DNA of 64,000 nt from Pseudosporangium ferrugineum (GCF_003002065.1 NZ_PVZG01000003.1:456724-520723), one strand, 5' to 3'; shown: positions 33,848-44,459, numbered from the stretch's first letter. Translations and numbers: made by a program. The notes: generated by a model from the sequence alone, not told the origin.

Positions 33848-34051
33848 TCAGAGCGGGCGGATGTTGGCCGCCTGCGGGCCCTTCTGGCCCTGGGTGACCT
33901 CGAACTCCACGCGCTGGTTCTCGTCCAGGCTGCGGTAGCCGGAGGTCTGGATCGCGGAGAAGTGGGCGAAGACGTCGGCGCCGCCGTCGTCCGGGGTGAT
34001 GAACCCGAAGCCCTTGTCCGCGTTGAACCACTTCACAACGCCGGTAACCAT
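33848..34051 (-). CDS. Cold-shock protein (CspA family)
   Basis: 67 residues. RNP1 KGFGFI and RNP2 VFAHFS motifs are intact (~14-31). It is an RNA/single-stranded-DNA chaperone of the OB fold. The upstream region contains a bulged hairpin at 34179-34211, which might fall in a long leader. Confidence 0.95.
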   Translation of the reverse strand: MVTGVVKWFNADKGFGFITPDDGGADVFAHFSAIQTSGYRSLDENQRVEFEVTQGQKGPQAANIRPL

Positions 34052-34178
34052 GCTCGTCTCCTCGACGGTCGATCGCTCCTGGCCATTATGGACCGGAACG
34101 AGGTGGTAAGACCCGTTTTCTGCGGGACTCGTGTCGCCGTACTGATCGCCCGTACCGGAGAACCCGGGTTACGACAAA

Positions 34179-34211
34179 GAGCGCCTGGGGCAGACTTCCC
34201 CACAGGCGCTC
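34179..34211. promoter_or_regulatory. Hairpin in the cspA upstream region
   Basis: GAGCGCCTGGGG (34179-34190) pairs with CCCCACAGGCGCTC (34198-34211): 13 bp with one bulged A. It is 128-160 bp upstream of cspA (minus) and also upstream of the divergent gene. A cold-responsive leader element or a terminator are both possible. Confidence 0.4.
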
Positions 34212-34274
34212 CTGAGTACTGGGAACCAAACTGACACAACGGTGGGAGCCTAGCACGGACAGGGAGGGCCGGCG

Positions 34275-34682
34275 GTGATCGGCGTACAAGTGGCACGGCA
34301 GCTCAGAGAAGCGGGACTGGCCTGGAAGCCCGGCCCCGGCGATCACTTCGCCATCCCCGATCGGGACCTGGACGAGGAGATCTTCGTGCTGAGCACCATG
34401 ACGATCGAGGTGTACCCGGTACCCGACGGTCAGGTGATCGGGTTCAACGGCACCACGGAGTGGGCGCTCGACGATGTGGATCTCGAGGAGGCGCTGTGGC
34501 TGCCCCGCGAGGACCAGCTGCGGGAGCTGCTCGGCGCGACGTTCCGGGCTCTGAGCAGGACGGATGCCGGCTATCGGGTCGACGTCACCCTGCTGGGCGA
34601 GGACCGTACGTTCCCCGCGCCGTCGCCGGAGGAGGCATATGCGGCCGCCCTGCTCCACCTCCTGGCCGCCGCGGGGCTGTGA
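34275..34682 (+). CDS. Conserved actinobacterial small protein
   Basis: 135 residues, GTG start, AGGGAGG upstream. Sequence VQVARQLREAGLAWKPG, then VIGFNGTTEWALDDVD and LWLPREDQLRELLG. Relatives in other actinomycetes are sometimes misnamed pilus assembly protein. There is no signal peptide or membrane helix; function unknown. Downstream, 34683-34914 holds no supported gene. Confidence 0.75.
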   Translation: MIGVQVARQLREAGLAWKPGPGDHFAIPDRDLDEEIFVLSTMTIEVYPVPDGQVIGFNGTTEWALDDVDLEEALWLPREDQLRELLGATFRALSRTDAGYRVDVTLLGEDRTFPAPSPEEAYAAALLHLLAAAGL

Positions 34683-34914
34683 CAAGCCGGGCCGGGCCGG
34701 GGAGACACGGGCGTCGCGCGGCGGAGTGTGAGACACGCCGCCGAGATCGGGACACACCGCGGTGTGAGACACGCCCATGCGCGAGAACACGCCCACCCAG
34801 GCCGCGCGACCCGCCGCGGGCCGCGGGCCGCCCTCGCGCACGCCGCGGGACACGCCGCGCGCCGCGGGACTCGCCTGGGCCGTGGCGAAACGGCCAGGCC
34901 GCGGGACACGCCGA

Positions 34915-37900
34915 TCAGGACTGGTCGGTGGTGCCGGGCTCGGGGAGGTCGGTGATCAGGGCGGCCAGGCCGTCCGCGTCCAGCAGATCCACCGGACGCA
35001 CGGTGACGCCGTCGCGGACGTAGTGGAAGCCCGCGCGTACCCGGGAGACCGGCACCTCCGCGAGCGCCGCCCAGGCCAGGCGGTAGGCGGCGAGCTGGAC
35101 CGCCGCCGCGGCCGCGTCCGCCGCGGCGGGGCGGCGGCCGGTCTTCCAGTCGATCACGTCGTAGCGGTTGCCCGGCTCGGCGAAGACGGCGTCCATCCGG
35201 CCGCGGATCACCACGCCGGCGACCGTGGTCGCGAACGGGACCTCCACCTCCACCGGCGTCTTCTCCGCCCACTCTCCTGCGAGGAATGCCTCCTGCAGCG
35301 CCGCCAGTTCGTCGTCGGTGGCCGCGTCGTCGTCCGCCGCGCCGGGCAGCTCGTCGACGTCGAGGAGGCGGACCGAGCCGTACCTTTGCTCCAGCCAGGA
35401 GTGAAATGCCGTGCCGCGGCGGGCGTACGGTGCCGGGCGCTGCGGCAGGGGGCGGCGCAGCGAGCGGGCCAGCAGCTGGGGGTCGCGGCGCAGGACGACC
35501 AGCTGCGACACCGAGAGGTGGGCGGGCAGGGCGACCTCCAGCGGGCCGTCGCGGCGGGCCCGCTCCTCCCGCTCGGCGAGCAGCAACCTCGCCTCCAACC
35601 GCCACCGCACGATGTCCGGATCGCCGTCGAAGGCCGGCCCCGCACCAGAGCCCGCCCCACCAGCCGAGCCCAGCCCACCAGCCAAGCCCAGCCCAGCGGA
35701 CGACCCCGGCCCGCCAGCCGACCCCGGCCCGCCAGCCGAGCCCGGCCCCGCGGACGAGCCTGCCCCGCCAGCCGAGCCCGGCCCGGCGGCGGCGGTCGGT
35801 CCGGCGGCGGGGGCCGAGGGGCCGAGGCCGGTCAGGTCCGCCGCCAGGCCGGCGCGCTCGGCGATCTCCGGGTCGGCCTCCGCGAGGTCGGCGAAGGCCA
35901 GCGCGTCCTCCGGGGTCGGGGCGGCGATCATGCGCCGGATCAGGTCCGCCGCCGCCGCCATGGCCGGCCGCCGGCCGCCCAGCGGGTCCGATGGCCACTC
36001 GGCCGTGGCGACGAGCGCCGCCGACGGGTTGGTGGCGTCGCCCGGCGGCTCCGGTGACCAGTGGTCCACCGTGCCCGCGCCGTCCTCGCAGGACGCCCGG
36101 ATCTCCTCCAGGAACACCGACGGACCGCGGGGGCGCTTCACCCCGTCGCCCCACCAGTAGCCGGACGCGAGCAGCAGCCTTCGCGGCCGGGTCACCGCCA
36201 CGTACGCCAGCCGGCGCTCCTCGCGTACGTCATGGTCGCGCCAGGCGCGGCCGAATGCGGTGAGCGCGCCCGCCACGTCCTTCTGGTCCACGGCCTCGGC
36301 GAGGTCGAGCGTCGGCAGGCCGGAGGCGTCGCCGCGGAGCGGGAAGGGCAGGACGCCGATGCCGCCGAGATAGTTGTCGGAGCCGCGGGTGAGGCCCGGC
36401 CACACGTTCTTCGTCAGGCCCGCCACCGAGACGACGTCCCATTCCAGCCCCTTGGCCGCGTGGGCGGTCAGGATCTGGACCGCGCCCTCCACCACGTCCA
36501 CCTGGCCGGGGGCGAGGCCGCGTTCCTCCTCCTCGGCCGCGGCCAGGAAGGCCAGGAAGCCGGCGATGGTGCCGCCGTCGGTGTCGCCCGCGTACCGGGC
36601 CGCGACGTCGCCGAGGGCGTCGAGGTGGCCGCGGGCCAGGCCGGCGTCGCCGGCACCCCAGCCGCGCACGGCGACCTCCACGTCCAGGCCGATCGTGCGC
36701 TCGATGTCGGCGACCAGGTCCGGCAGCGGCTGGTCCAGGCGGTGCCGCAATTCGGCCAGTTCCCTGCTGTACGCCCGCAGCCGCGCGTACCCCTCCTGCG
36801 AGAACTGCTGGGGCGCCCCGAGGTCCGCCATGGCCTCGACCAGCGTGGCGTCGTCCAGCCGGTCCCCCACGATCCGCTGGGGGTCGTCGGCGCCGCCGGT
36901 GGTGCCGGCCACCCGGGCCGCGGCGATGGCCCGGGCGCGGCGGTGCAGGGCCACGAGGTCGCGGGGCCCGATCCGCCAGCGGGCACCGGTGAGCAGCCTC
37001 AGCAGCGCCGCGCCGTCCGTCGGGTCGGCCAGCACCCGCAGCGTGCAGACGACGTCGCGTACCTCAGGGGTGTCGAGCAGGCCGCCCAGGCCGACCACCT
37101 CGACCGGCAGGCCGCGGGCCCGCAGCGCCTCCTCGATCGCCGGGATCTGGCTGCGGACGCGGACCAGCACGGCGCTCGTCGGGCGCTTGTCGACGGGGAT
37201 GTCGCCGGGCAGCGCGTCCGGCAGCCGGGCCGCCGACCGCCACGCCGCGAGCATCGAGTCGGCGATCCACTGCGCTTCTTCCCCGTACGTGTTCAGCAGA
37301 GCGCACGCCACCGTGCGTCCCCCGACGCGCTCGGCCACGCGCTGGGCCGGGATGAGCTCGGCGACCCGGGCGCCGGCGGCCCGCAGCGGCCGCGAGAGGG
37401 CGTTGGCGACCTGGAGGATCTCGGGGCGGTTCCGCCAGCTCCGGGTCAGGTTGAGCACCCACGCCTCGCGCCCGCCGGGGCCGGTGAACTCGGCGGGGAA
37501 CCGGTCGAGCGTGCCCGCGGACGCGCCGCGCCAGCCGTAGATCGACTGACAGGGGTCGCCGACCGCGGTGACCGGGTGGCCGCCGCCGAACAGCGCGTTG
37601 AGCAGCACGACCTGCGCGTGGCTGGTGTCCTGGTACTCGTCGAGCAGCACGATCCTGTAGCGCCCGCGTTCGATCTCGCCGACCTCGGGATGGTCGCGGG
37701 CCACCAGCGCGGCGCGGGCCAGCTGGTCGCCGAAGTCCATCGCCTCCAGGTCGAGTTTGCGCTGGTCGTAGAGGCGTACGAGGGGCAGCAGGGTGAGCCG
37801 TTGACGCTGGCGCAGCAGCGCGTCGGTGACGTCCTTGTAGACCCGGCCGGGCAGGGACTGCACCTCGGCGAAGAAGCGGCCGGTCCAGGCGGAGAGGTCG

Positions 37901-38502
37901 TCCGGGGACACGAGATGCTCGGCGAGCTCGGCGGAGAGCGCCAGCACGTCGTCGGTCACCGTGCCCGGCGCGCGGTTAAGGCCGGTCATCTCTCCCGTGT
38001 ACGACCGCACGAGCGAGTCGACGATCTGCCACCGGGCGGCCTCGGTGAGCAGCCGCACGGAGGGCTCGTACCCGGCGCGCAGGCCGTGCTCGGTGACGAT
38101 TCGGGCCGCGTACGAGTGGTACGTGGCGACCGTCGGCTCACCGGCGAGCGCGTCCTGCTGCCCGAGGCGCCGCACCAACTGCCCGAGCCTCGTCCGTACG
38201 CGATGGGCCAGCTCCCCCGCGGCCTTGCGGGTGAACGTGAGGCCGAGGATCTCGTCGGGGTGGGCGTACCCGTTCGCGACGAGCCAGACCACCCGCGAGG
38301 CCATCGTCTCGGTCTTGCCGGACCCGGCACCGGCAACGACCAGGACCGGTTCGACCGGCGCCGCGATGATCGCGGCCTGTTCCGGGGTCGGCGCGTGCAG
38401 CCGGAGCAGCCTGGCCAGCTCGAGCGGCGTGTAGCGGGGACCGGCGTCGGCGCGGCGCCGGGGCCGCGGCGCGGCATCGGTGAAGAGGCTGGGCTGGGTC
38501 AT
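34915..38502 (-). CDS. adnB: AdnB-like helicase-nuclease
   Basis: 1195 residues. N-terminal superfamily I helicase: GAGSGKTE, LLDEYQDTSHAQV, HAAKGLEWDVVSVAG and VAVTRPRRLLLASG. A C-terminal RecB-type nuclease has GTAFHSWLEQR, RGRMDAVF and VIDWKTGRRP (D...DWK active site). Between them, at ~925-985, is a repetitive Gly/Ser/Ala/Pro linker (GSAGGPGSAGG...) at about 35640-35800. The AdnA-AdnB heterodimer resects double-strand breaks in mycobacteria (Rv3201c). It is 31 bp after adnA. Confidence 0.95.
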   Translation of the reverse strand: MTQPSLFTDAAPRPRRRADAGPRYTPLELARLLRLHAPTPEQAAIIAAPVEPVLVVAGAGSGKTETMASRVVWLVANGYAHPDEILGLTFTRKAAGELAHRVRTRLGQLVRRLGQQDALAGEPTVATYHSYAARIVTEHGLRAGYEPSVRLLTEAARWQIVDSLVRSYTGEMTGLNRAPGTVTDDVLALSAELAEHLVSPDDLSAWTGRFFAEVQSLPGRVYKDVTDALLRQRQRLTLLPLVRLYDQRKLDLEAMDFGDQLARAALVARDHPEVGEIERGRYRIVLLDEYQDTSHAQVVLLNALFGGGHPVTAVGDPCQSIYGWRGASAGTLDRFPAEFTGPGGREAWVLNLTRSWRNRPEILQVANALSRPLRAAGARVAELIPAQRVAERVGGRTVACALLNTYGEEAQWIADSMLAAWRSAARLPDALPGDIPVDKRPTSAVLVRVRSQIPAIEEALRARGLPVEVVGLGGLLDTPEVRDVVCTLRVLADPTDGAALLRLLTGARWRIGPRDLVALHRRARAIAAARVAGTTGGADDPQRIVGDRLDDATLVEAMADLGAPQQFSQEGYARLRAYSRELAELRHRLDQPLPDLVADIERTIGLDVEVAVRGWGAGDAGLARGHLDALGDVAARYAGDTDGGTIAGFLAFLAAAEEEERGLAPGQVDVVEGAVQILTAHAAKGLEWDVVSVAGLTKNVWPGLTRGSDNYLGGIGVLPFPLRGDASGLPTLDLAEAVDQKDVAGALTAFGRAWRDHDVREERRLAYVAVTRPRRLLLASGYWWGDGVKRPRGPSVFLEEIRASCEDGAGTVDHWSPEPPGDATNPSAALVATAEWPSDPLGGRRPAMAAAADLIRRMIAAPTPEDALAFADLAEADPEIAERAGLAADLTGLGPSAPAAGPTAAAGPGSAGGAGSSAGPGSAGGPGSAGGPGSSAGLGLAGGLGSAGGAGSGAGPAFDGDPDIVRWRLEARLLLAEREERARRDGPLEVALPAHLSVSQLVVLRRDPQLLARSLRRPLPQRPAPYARRGTAFHSWLEQRYGSVRLLDVDELPGAADDDAATDDELAALQEAFLAGEWAEKTPVEVEVPFATTVAGVVIRGRMDAVFAEPGNRYDVIDWKTGRRPAAADAAAAAVQLAAYRLAWAALAEVPVSRVRAGFHYVRDGVTVRPVDLLDADGLAALITDLPEPGTTDQS

Positions 38503-38533
38503 CGCGCCCCGCCCGCGGGGGTTCTCGGGCGGG

Positions 38534-41500
38534 TCATGCCGGGCCGGGCTCGACGACCTGGCGGCCCTGGCCGCTGATCGGGCAGCTGGTACGCACCGGG
38601 CACACCCGGCACTTGGCGTTGGCGACCGCCGAGAAGGTGGCCGCGGCCATGGTGTCGGCAGTGCGCCGGACCATCGCGTACGCCCAGTTGGGGTCCTCCG
38701 CCTCGGCGAGCGGGAGCTGCATCTGCTCGCGTGCCTCCTTGGCCGGCCCGAGCTGCACCAGGGCCGCGCCGCCGCTCTCCGCGCCCTCGGTCAGCGTGTC
38801 GAAGGCGCCCGCGTCCACGGCGGCCTGGTACCCGGCGAGCTGCGCGTGCTCCTCGACCTCGCCGGCCGACACGGCGGTGCTCTTGCCGGTCTTGAGGTCG
38901 ATGACCACCAGCCGCCCCTGCTCGTCCACCTCGAGGCGGTCGACGCGCCCGGTGAGCTGGATCGGCCGGTTCGGGTCGTCGAGCCGCACGGTGAACTCGT
39001 GCTCGATGGCCAGCAGCCGCCGCGGGTTGCGGGCCAGCCACCGCAGCAGCTTGTCGACCATGCCCTGGGCCCGCTCCTGCTCGGGCCCGGCGAGCCAGCG
39101 CGCCGCCAGCTCGATCGCGTCGAAGCGGGCGGAGACGTACTCGACGAGCCGTTCCCGGTCGGCGTTCGCGTCCTCGGCGAGCATCGCGGCGGCGTGCACC
39201 AGGTTGCCGACGCCCTGGGCGGGCCCGGCCGGCGCCGCGCCCCCGTGCCGTTCGAGCAGCCACCGCAGGCTGCACCGCAGGGCGCTCTCCATCGCGGACG
39301 GGGTGACCTTCACCGGCTCGCCCTCGTCGACCAGCGGCCGGTCGTCGGACAACGGCCGCAACCCCCACCACTCGTCCGGGTGCGCGCCGGGAACGCCGGC
39401 CTGGGCGAGCCGGGCCAGCTCGGCGGCCGCGGCATGCCGCCGGGCGGGCGACACCTCCGGCGCGATGACGACGGTACGCAGCTCGGCGACCAGCGCGGAC
39501 AGGGTGAGCGCCCGGGGCGGCCGCCCCACCGGCACCTCGTCCTGCACGTCGAGAAGCTCATGCAGCCCCGCCGGCCCGGGGTCGTCGCCCGCCCGCTCCT
39601 CGGAGCCGCCGGGGTCGGGGTCGCGGTCCGGGGCGTCGGGGCCGGGGTCGTCCGGGCCCGGGGCGTCAGGGCCCGGGGCGTCCGGGCCCGGGGCGTCCGG
39701 GCCCGGGGCGTCAGGGCCGGGGTCGTCCGGGGCGTCGGGGCCGGGGTCGTCCGGGTCGGTGGGCGGGGATTCGGGGGGGTCGTCGTCGCGGCGGCCGGGC
39801 AGGCCGAGTTCGGTCAGGAAGCGGCTCGGCTGCTCCTCGCCGTCGGCGCCGCCCACGCTCGCCGACGCGACCGCCGTCACGATCAGCCGGCGCCGGGCTC
39901 GGGTCGTCGCCACGTAGAACAGCCGGCGCTCCTCGTCGAGCAGCGCGGACGTCTGCCCGACCACCGCCGCGGCGCCCGAGGCGGCCCGGCCGGCGAGCAC
40001 GTCCACCAGCCGTTCCGAGCCCAGCAGGCTGCCCCGCAACCGCAGGTCGGGCCAGATGCCCTCCTGCACGCCGGCCAGCACGACGACGTCCCACTCGAGT
40101 CCCTTGGCGGCATGCGCGGTGAGCAGCCGCACGGCGTCGCCCCGGTCGGCGGAGGGCGCGATCGAGTCGGCGGGGAGGTCCTGGCCGAGGACGTGGTCCA
40201 GGAACACCTCGGTGCGGGCGCCGGGCAGCCGGTCCACGAAGCGGGCGGCCGCGTCGAACAGCACCACCATGGCGTCGAGGTCGCGGTCGGCCGCCTCCGC
40301 GCGCCACTGCCGCGCCCGGCCGCCCTCGCTGCCGGGTTCGACCGGGGCGCCGCGGGTGCTCAGGGCGTACCAGCGCTCGGCGAGACCGCTGGCCCGCCAG
40401 ACGGACCACAGCACCTGCTCCGCGGTCGCGGCGGGCGCGGCGGCGGCCTCGCGCGCCGTGGCGATGAGCCGGGCGACGTTCTGCGCGGGCGTCGCCCACC
40501 GCCGCTCGACCACGTCCAGGCCGGCCGGGTCGCGGATCGCGTCGACGAGCAGTTCGCCGGAGGGGCGGCGGTCCCCGGCCGCCAGGGCGAGCGCGCGCAG
40601 CCCCTGGCGCAGCCGCCGCTCGGCCAGCGGGTCGGCACCGCCCAGCGGCGAGTGCAGCAACGCGACGGCGGCCTCCTCGTCGAGCGCTTCCGGCTCCAGT
40701 GCACACCGCAGGAGCAGCAGAAACGGTGCGACGGCCGGTTGCAGGTGCAGCGGCAGGTCCTCGGCATGCGTCACGGTCGGCACCCCGGCGGCGGCGAGGC
40801 CGCGTTGCAGGGACGGCAGCTGGAGGCTGGTCGACCGCAGCACCACGGCCATCCGCGACCACGGCACCCCGTGCAGCAGATGCGCCTCCCGCAGGGCGTG
40901 CGCCACGAACGCCGTCTCGCTGGTCGCGGACCGGAACGTGGAGACGATCGCTCCACCCGGCACCGCAGCCCCGCCCCCCGAAGAACGAACCGCGCCGGCG
41001 GGCGAAGGGTGGGACGCGGCGGAGGACGCAGCCGCGGACGGCCGCGAAGGGCCTGCCGAGCCGGCCGGCGCGGGCGAAGGGAGGTCGGCGGGTTGCGGCA
41101 GGGCCGGCGGGTGGAGGGCCCGGTGGCGCATCCGGCCGCGCATGCGACGGGACACCCGGCTGGTCGATTCGAGCAGGGGTGCGTCGGCGCGGTAGCTGGT
41201 GTGCAGGGTGATCGTCTCGGCGAGGGCGCCGGAGGCCGTACGGAAGCGGGTCGGGAAGGCCGTGACCGCCTCCGGGTCGGCGCCGCGGAAGCCGTAGATG
41301 GACGAGTCCGGGTCGCCGAACGCCACGAGGGGTTTGCCGCCGCCCGCGACCAGCGACAGCAGCTCGATCTGCGCCGGGTCGGTGTCGGCCAGCTCGTCGA
41401 CGTAGACGTATGCGAGGCGGCGGCGCTCGGCCTCGAGCAGGGCCGGGTCGTCGTGGAGCAGGCCGGACGCCGCGCGGACCAGCTCGGCCGGGTCGTAGGC

Positions 41501-42187
41501 GGTCGAGCCGCGGGTGGTCACGTCGCGCAGGGCGAGGACCGCGACGTACTCGCGGAGGAAGCGGGCGGCGGCCGGCCAGTCGTCGCGGCCCAGGCGCTCG
41601 CCGAGGCGGGCCAGCTCGACCGGCCCGATCCCGCGTTCGGCGGCGCGCTGCATGAGGTCGCGCAGCTGTTGCGCGAAGGCGCGGGTGGGCAGGGCCGGGC
41701 GCAGCGCCTCGGGCCAGCGGACGATGTCGGGTGCGTCCTCGTCGCCGACGACCGCGAGCAGCTCGCGGATGATCAGGTCCTGCTCCGGGCCGGTCAGCAG
41801 CCGGGGCGAGGGCTCGCCGCGCTCGGCGGCGGCCCGCCGCAGGAGGCCGAACGCGTACGCGTGGAAGGTGCGCACCAGCGGCTCGTGGAACGTCGGCCCG
41901 GAGATCCTCGCCTCGATCCGGTCCCGCAACGCGGTCGCGCCGCGGCGGCCGAACGTGAGCACCAGGATTCTCTCCGGGTCGACCCCGTCGGCGATCCGGG
42001 CCGCGACCGCCTCCACCAGGACCGTCGTCTTGCCGGTGCCGGGGCCGCCGACCACCAGCAGCGGCCCGTCGGTGTGCGCCACCACATACTGCTGGAGGAC
42101 GTCCGCGTGCAGCCCGGCCGCGGCGGGTGCGGGCTTGCGCACCAGCCGGTACGCCGGCCGGCGCACCGCCGCGGGAGTCGAGGTCAC
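38534..42187 (-). CDS. adnA: AdnA-like helicase-nuclease
   Basis: 1217 residues from GTG 42187 (TSTPAAVRRPAYRL); a GTG at 42208 is possible. Helicase motifs: GGPGTGKTT near 60, YVDELADTDPAQIELL, HAAKGLEWDVVVLAG. The C-terminus has the nuclease core VIDLKTGK and four-cysteine Fe-S site with CRVCPVRTSCPISGQG. A Pro/Asp/Gly linker repeat (PGPDAPGPDAPGPDAP) occupies about 39600-39760. First gene of the adnAB operon; counterpart Rv3202c. Confidence 0.95.
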   Translation of the reverse strand: MTSTPAAVRRPAYRLVRKPAPAAAGLHADVLQQYVVAHTDGPLLVVGGPGTGKTTVLVEAVAARIADGVDPERILVLTFGRRGATALRDRIEARISGPTFHEPLVRTFHAYAFGLLRRAAAERGEPSPRLLTGPEQDLIIRELLAVVGDEDAPDIVRWPEALRPALPTRAFAQQLRDLMQRAAERGIGPVELARLGERLGRDDWPAAARFLREYVAVLALRDVTTRGSTAYDPAELVRAASGLLHDDPALLEAERRRLAYVYVDELADTDPAQIELLSLVAGGGKPLVAFGDPDSSIYGFRGADPEAVTAFPTRFRTASGALAETITLHTSYRADAPLLESTSRVSRRMRGRMRHRALHPPALPQPADLPSPAPAGSAGPSRPSAAASSAASHPSPAGAVRSSGGGAAVPGGAIVSTFRSATSETAFVAHALREAHLLHGVPWSRMAVVLRSTSLQLPSLQRGLAAAGVPTVTHAEDLPLHLQPAVAPFLLLLRCALEPEALDEEAAVALLHSPLGGADPLAERRLRQGLRALALAAGDRRPSGELLVDAIRDPAGLDVVERRWATPAQNVARLIATAREAAAAPAATAEQVLWSVWRASGLAERWYALSTRGAPVEPGSEGGRARQWRAEAADRDLDAMVVLFDAAARFVDRLPGARTEVFLDHVLGQDLPADSIAPSADRGDAVRLLTAHAAKGLEWDVVVLAGVQEGIWPDLRLRGSLLGSERLVDVLAGRAASGAAAVVGQTSALLDEERRLFYVATTRARRRLIVTAVASASVGGADGEEQPSRFLTELGLPGRRDDDPPESPPTDPDDPGPDAPDDPGPDAPGPDAPGPDAPGPDAPGPDDPGPDAPDRDPDPGGSEERAGDDPGPAGLHELLDVQDEVPVGRPPRALTLSALVAELRTVVIAPEVSPARRHAAAAELARLAQAGVPGAHPDEWWGLRPLSDDRPLVDEGEPVKVTPSAMESALRCSLRWLLERHGGAAPAGPAQGVGNLVHAAAMLAEDANADRERLVEYVSARFDAIELAARWLAGPEQERAQGMVDKLLRWLARNPRRLLAIEHEFTVRLDDPNRPIQLTGRVDRLEVDEQGRLVVIDLKTGKSTAVSAGEVEEHAQLAGYQAAVDAGAFDTLTEGAESGGAALVQLGPAKEAREQMQLPLAEAEDPNWAYAMVRRTADTMAAATFSAVANAKCRVCPVRTSCPISGQGRQVVEPGPA

Positions 42188-42225
42188 GGCACCAATGAGA
42201 CCACGCACCTACGACAAGATCCGCG

Positions 42226-43239
42226 TCAGGGCTTTCCGACCGAGGCGCGGAGCCGCACCGGCATGGGTACGCGATGCACGGCCGGCTGCCGCGCGGGCCC
42301 GAGCAGCAGTTCGACGGCCTTCCAGCCGAGCTGGTAGTGCGGCAGCGAGATGCTCGCGAGCTGGGGCCGGAGCCATGCGGCAAGGTCCGAGTCGTCGAAC
42401 GACAGCACCGACACGTCGTCCGGGATCTCCAGCCCGGCCTCCCGCAGCGCCTGGTACGCCCCCAGCGCCACCCGGTCGTTGAGGCAGATCAGCGCCTTCG
42501 GGGCGAGCCCACCGGCCAGCGCCCGCCGCACCGCCTCGTACGCCGGCTCCGGCCACCACGAGCACTCGACGGCCGCACCGAGCCTGATCCCCGAGGCGGC
42601 GAAGCCCTCCCGCAGGCCGGCCACCCGCTCGCGCCCGGCGAAGGCCTGGTCCGCCGGGTCGCCGACCAGGTGGATGCCGTCGCGGTGGCCGGCCTCGACG
42701 AGAGTCCGCGCGGCGTTCCATCCGGCGGCCACCTCGTCCGGTACGACCGCGTGGCAGGTGGGTCGCGCCGCCCGGGTGAGGCAGTTGAGCAGCACCACCG
42801 GCCGGCCGCTGAGCTGCTTGGGCACCCGGACGTAGCGGGTGGACATGCTCGCGTACAGAAAGGCGTCGACCTGGCGGTCGAGGAAGTCCGAGATCAGCCG
42901 TTCCTCGACGACCGCGTCGCCCTCGGTCTCGCCGATGAGCAGGAGGTGGCCGTGCGCGACCGCCGCGGCGAGGCTGCCGTGGATCGCGCGTCCGGCGTAC
43001 GGGTCGGAGGCGAGGGTGTCGGAGAGCAGCGCGATGGTCCGGGTGACCTTGGTCCGCAGGCCGCGGGCCATCAGGTTGGGCCGGTAGTCCAGCTCCTGGG
43101 CCGCGCGGAGGACCCGTTGCCGGGCGTCCTCCGAGATCCGCATGTCCACGTGGCGTCCGGCGAGGACGAACGACGCCGTGCTGCGGGACACGCCGGCCCG
43201 CTGTGCGACCTGGAGCAGGGTCGCCCGTTGCGGAGGCAT
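42226..43239 (-). CDS. LacI-family transcriptional regulator
   Basis: 337 residues from ATG 43239 (MPPQRATLLQVAQRAG). LacI helix-turn-helix at 8-30 (LLQVAQRAGVSRSTASFVL), hinge helix near 55-65 and a periplasmic-binding-like effector domain (RPNLMARGLRTKV..., ALICLNDRVALG). No sugar-utilisation genes are adjacent; 213 bp upstream holds no gene. Confidence 0.9.
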   Translation of the reverse strand: MPPQRATLLQVAQRAGVSRSTASFVLAGRHVDMRISEDARQRVLRAAQELDYRPNLMARGLRTKVTRTIALLSDTLASDPYAGRAIHGSLAAAVAHGHLLLIGETEGDAVVEERLISDFLDRQVDAFLYASMSTRYVRVPKQLSGRPVVLLNCLTRAARPTCHAVVPDEVAAGWNAARTLVEAGHRDGIHLVGDPADQAFAGRERVAGLREGFAASGIRLGAAVECSWWPEPAYEAVRRALAGGLAPKALICLNDRVALGAYQALREAGLEIPDDVSVLSFDDSDLAAWLRPQLASISLPHYQLGWKAVELLLGPARQPAVHRVPMPVRLRASVGKP

Positions 43240-43452
43240 GTCCCGAGTCTTCCACGCGTGCTCACCGGCCCGCGGGTGTCGCGAATCGGCACCCGGCGAG
43301 GCTTGACGGCCGGGCCGTACCGGAGAAGGGTCACGCGAAACCCCTCCAGCAGCCGCCGGAGCCCCCTGCCGGGCCGGCAGCCGGTGTCGCACCGGTTCGG
43401 CAGGGCCCGCCGCGCCTCGCGCCGGACACGTCGGGCGGCGAGCCGGAGCGGG

Positions 43453-44400
43453 TCAGTCGTTGGCGTGCAGCGCCGCGTTCAGTTCGATGCCGGTGCCCTT
43501 GCGGGGCCGGGCCTCGAGCCCGCCGGTGACCGAGTTGCGCCAGAACAGCAGGCCGTCGACGCCGGACAGCTCGCGGGCCTTGACCACGCGCCCGTCCGGC
43601 AGGGTCAGCTTCGACCCGGCGGTGATGTAGCAGCCGGCCTCGACCACGCAGTCGTCGCCGAGCGAGATGCCGATGCCGGCGTTCGCGCCGAGCAGGCTGC
43701 GCTCGCCGATGGAGACCTTGTCCTTGCCGCCGCCGGAGAGGGTGCCGGTGATGGACGAGCCGCCGCCGATGTCGGAGCCGTCGCCGACGACGACGCCCTG
43801 GACGATGCGGCCCTCGACCATGGACGTGCCGAGGGTGCCGGCGTTGAAGTTGCAGAAGCCCTCGTGCATGACGGTGGTCCCGCTCGCGAGATGCGCGCCG
43901 AGCCGCACCCGGTCGGCGTCGGCGATGCGGACGCCGGTCGGCACCACGTAGTCGGTCATGCGCGGGAACTTGTCGACGCCGTACACGCTCAGGTGCCGGC
44001 CGGCGGCGCGCTCGATGAGGCGCAGCTCGTCGACCCGGTCCGGCGGGCACGGGCCGGCGGAGGTCCACGCCACGTTGGCGAGCATGCCGAAGATGCCGTC
44101 GAGGTTCTGCTCGTTGGGCTTCACCAGGCGGTGCGACAGCAGGTGCAGGCGCAGGTACGCGTCCGACGAGTCCTTGATCGGCTCGGCGAGCGACGACACC
44201 TCGGTGCGCACCTCGACGGTGCTGAGGCCGGCCAGCGCCTTCGGGCCGACCAGCCCGGCGGGCAGCGTCGGCGGCTCGGCGGGCAGCGTGCCCAGCCCGA
44301 GGTAGCCGGCCGGATACCAGGTGTCGAGGACCGTCCCGTCGGCGGTGACGGTGGCGAGGCCGATGCCCCAGGCTGCCGAGGTCGAGATCGCGCTACTCAC
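43453..44400 (-). CDS. dapD: Tetrahydrodipicolinate N-succinyltransferase (DapD)
   Basis: 315 residues, GTG start ([12 protein letters not shown]). Left-handed beta-helix of hexapeptide repeats from ~175 ([45 protein letters not shown]) typical of actinobacterial DapD. It adds succinyl-CoA in lysine biosynthesis. It is divergent from dapE, with 59 bp between, so the pathway enzymes share a regulatory region. Confidence 0.95.
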   Translation of the reverse strand: MSSAISTSAAWGIGLATVTADGTVLDTWYPAGYLGLGTLPAEPPTLPAGLVGPKALAGLSTVEVRTEVSSLAEPIKDSSDAYLRLHLLSHRLVKPNEQNLDGIFGMLANVAWTSAGPCPPDRVDELRLIERAAGRHLSVYGVDKFPRMTDYVVPTGVRIADADRVRLGAHLASGTTVMHEGFCNFNAGTLGTSMVEGRIVQGVVVGDGSDIGGGSSITGTLSGGGKDKVSIGERSLLGANAGIGISLGDDCVVEAGCYITAGSKLTLPDGRVVKARELSGVDGLLFWRNSVTGGLEARPRKGTGIELNAALHAND

Positions 44401-44459
44401 ATCGCGCACCCTATCGGAGCTGGGTAACTGCTTCACTTTCGGACTGTACTGTGCGGCTC

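Noticed and set aside
38480..42337. 1285-codon plus-strand frame opposite adnA
   Set aside because: Shadow of adnA; no domain, biased composition.
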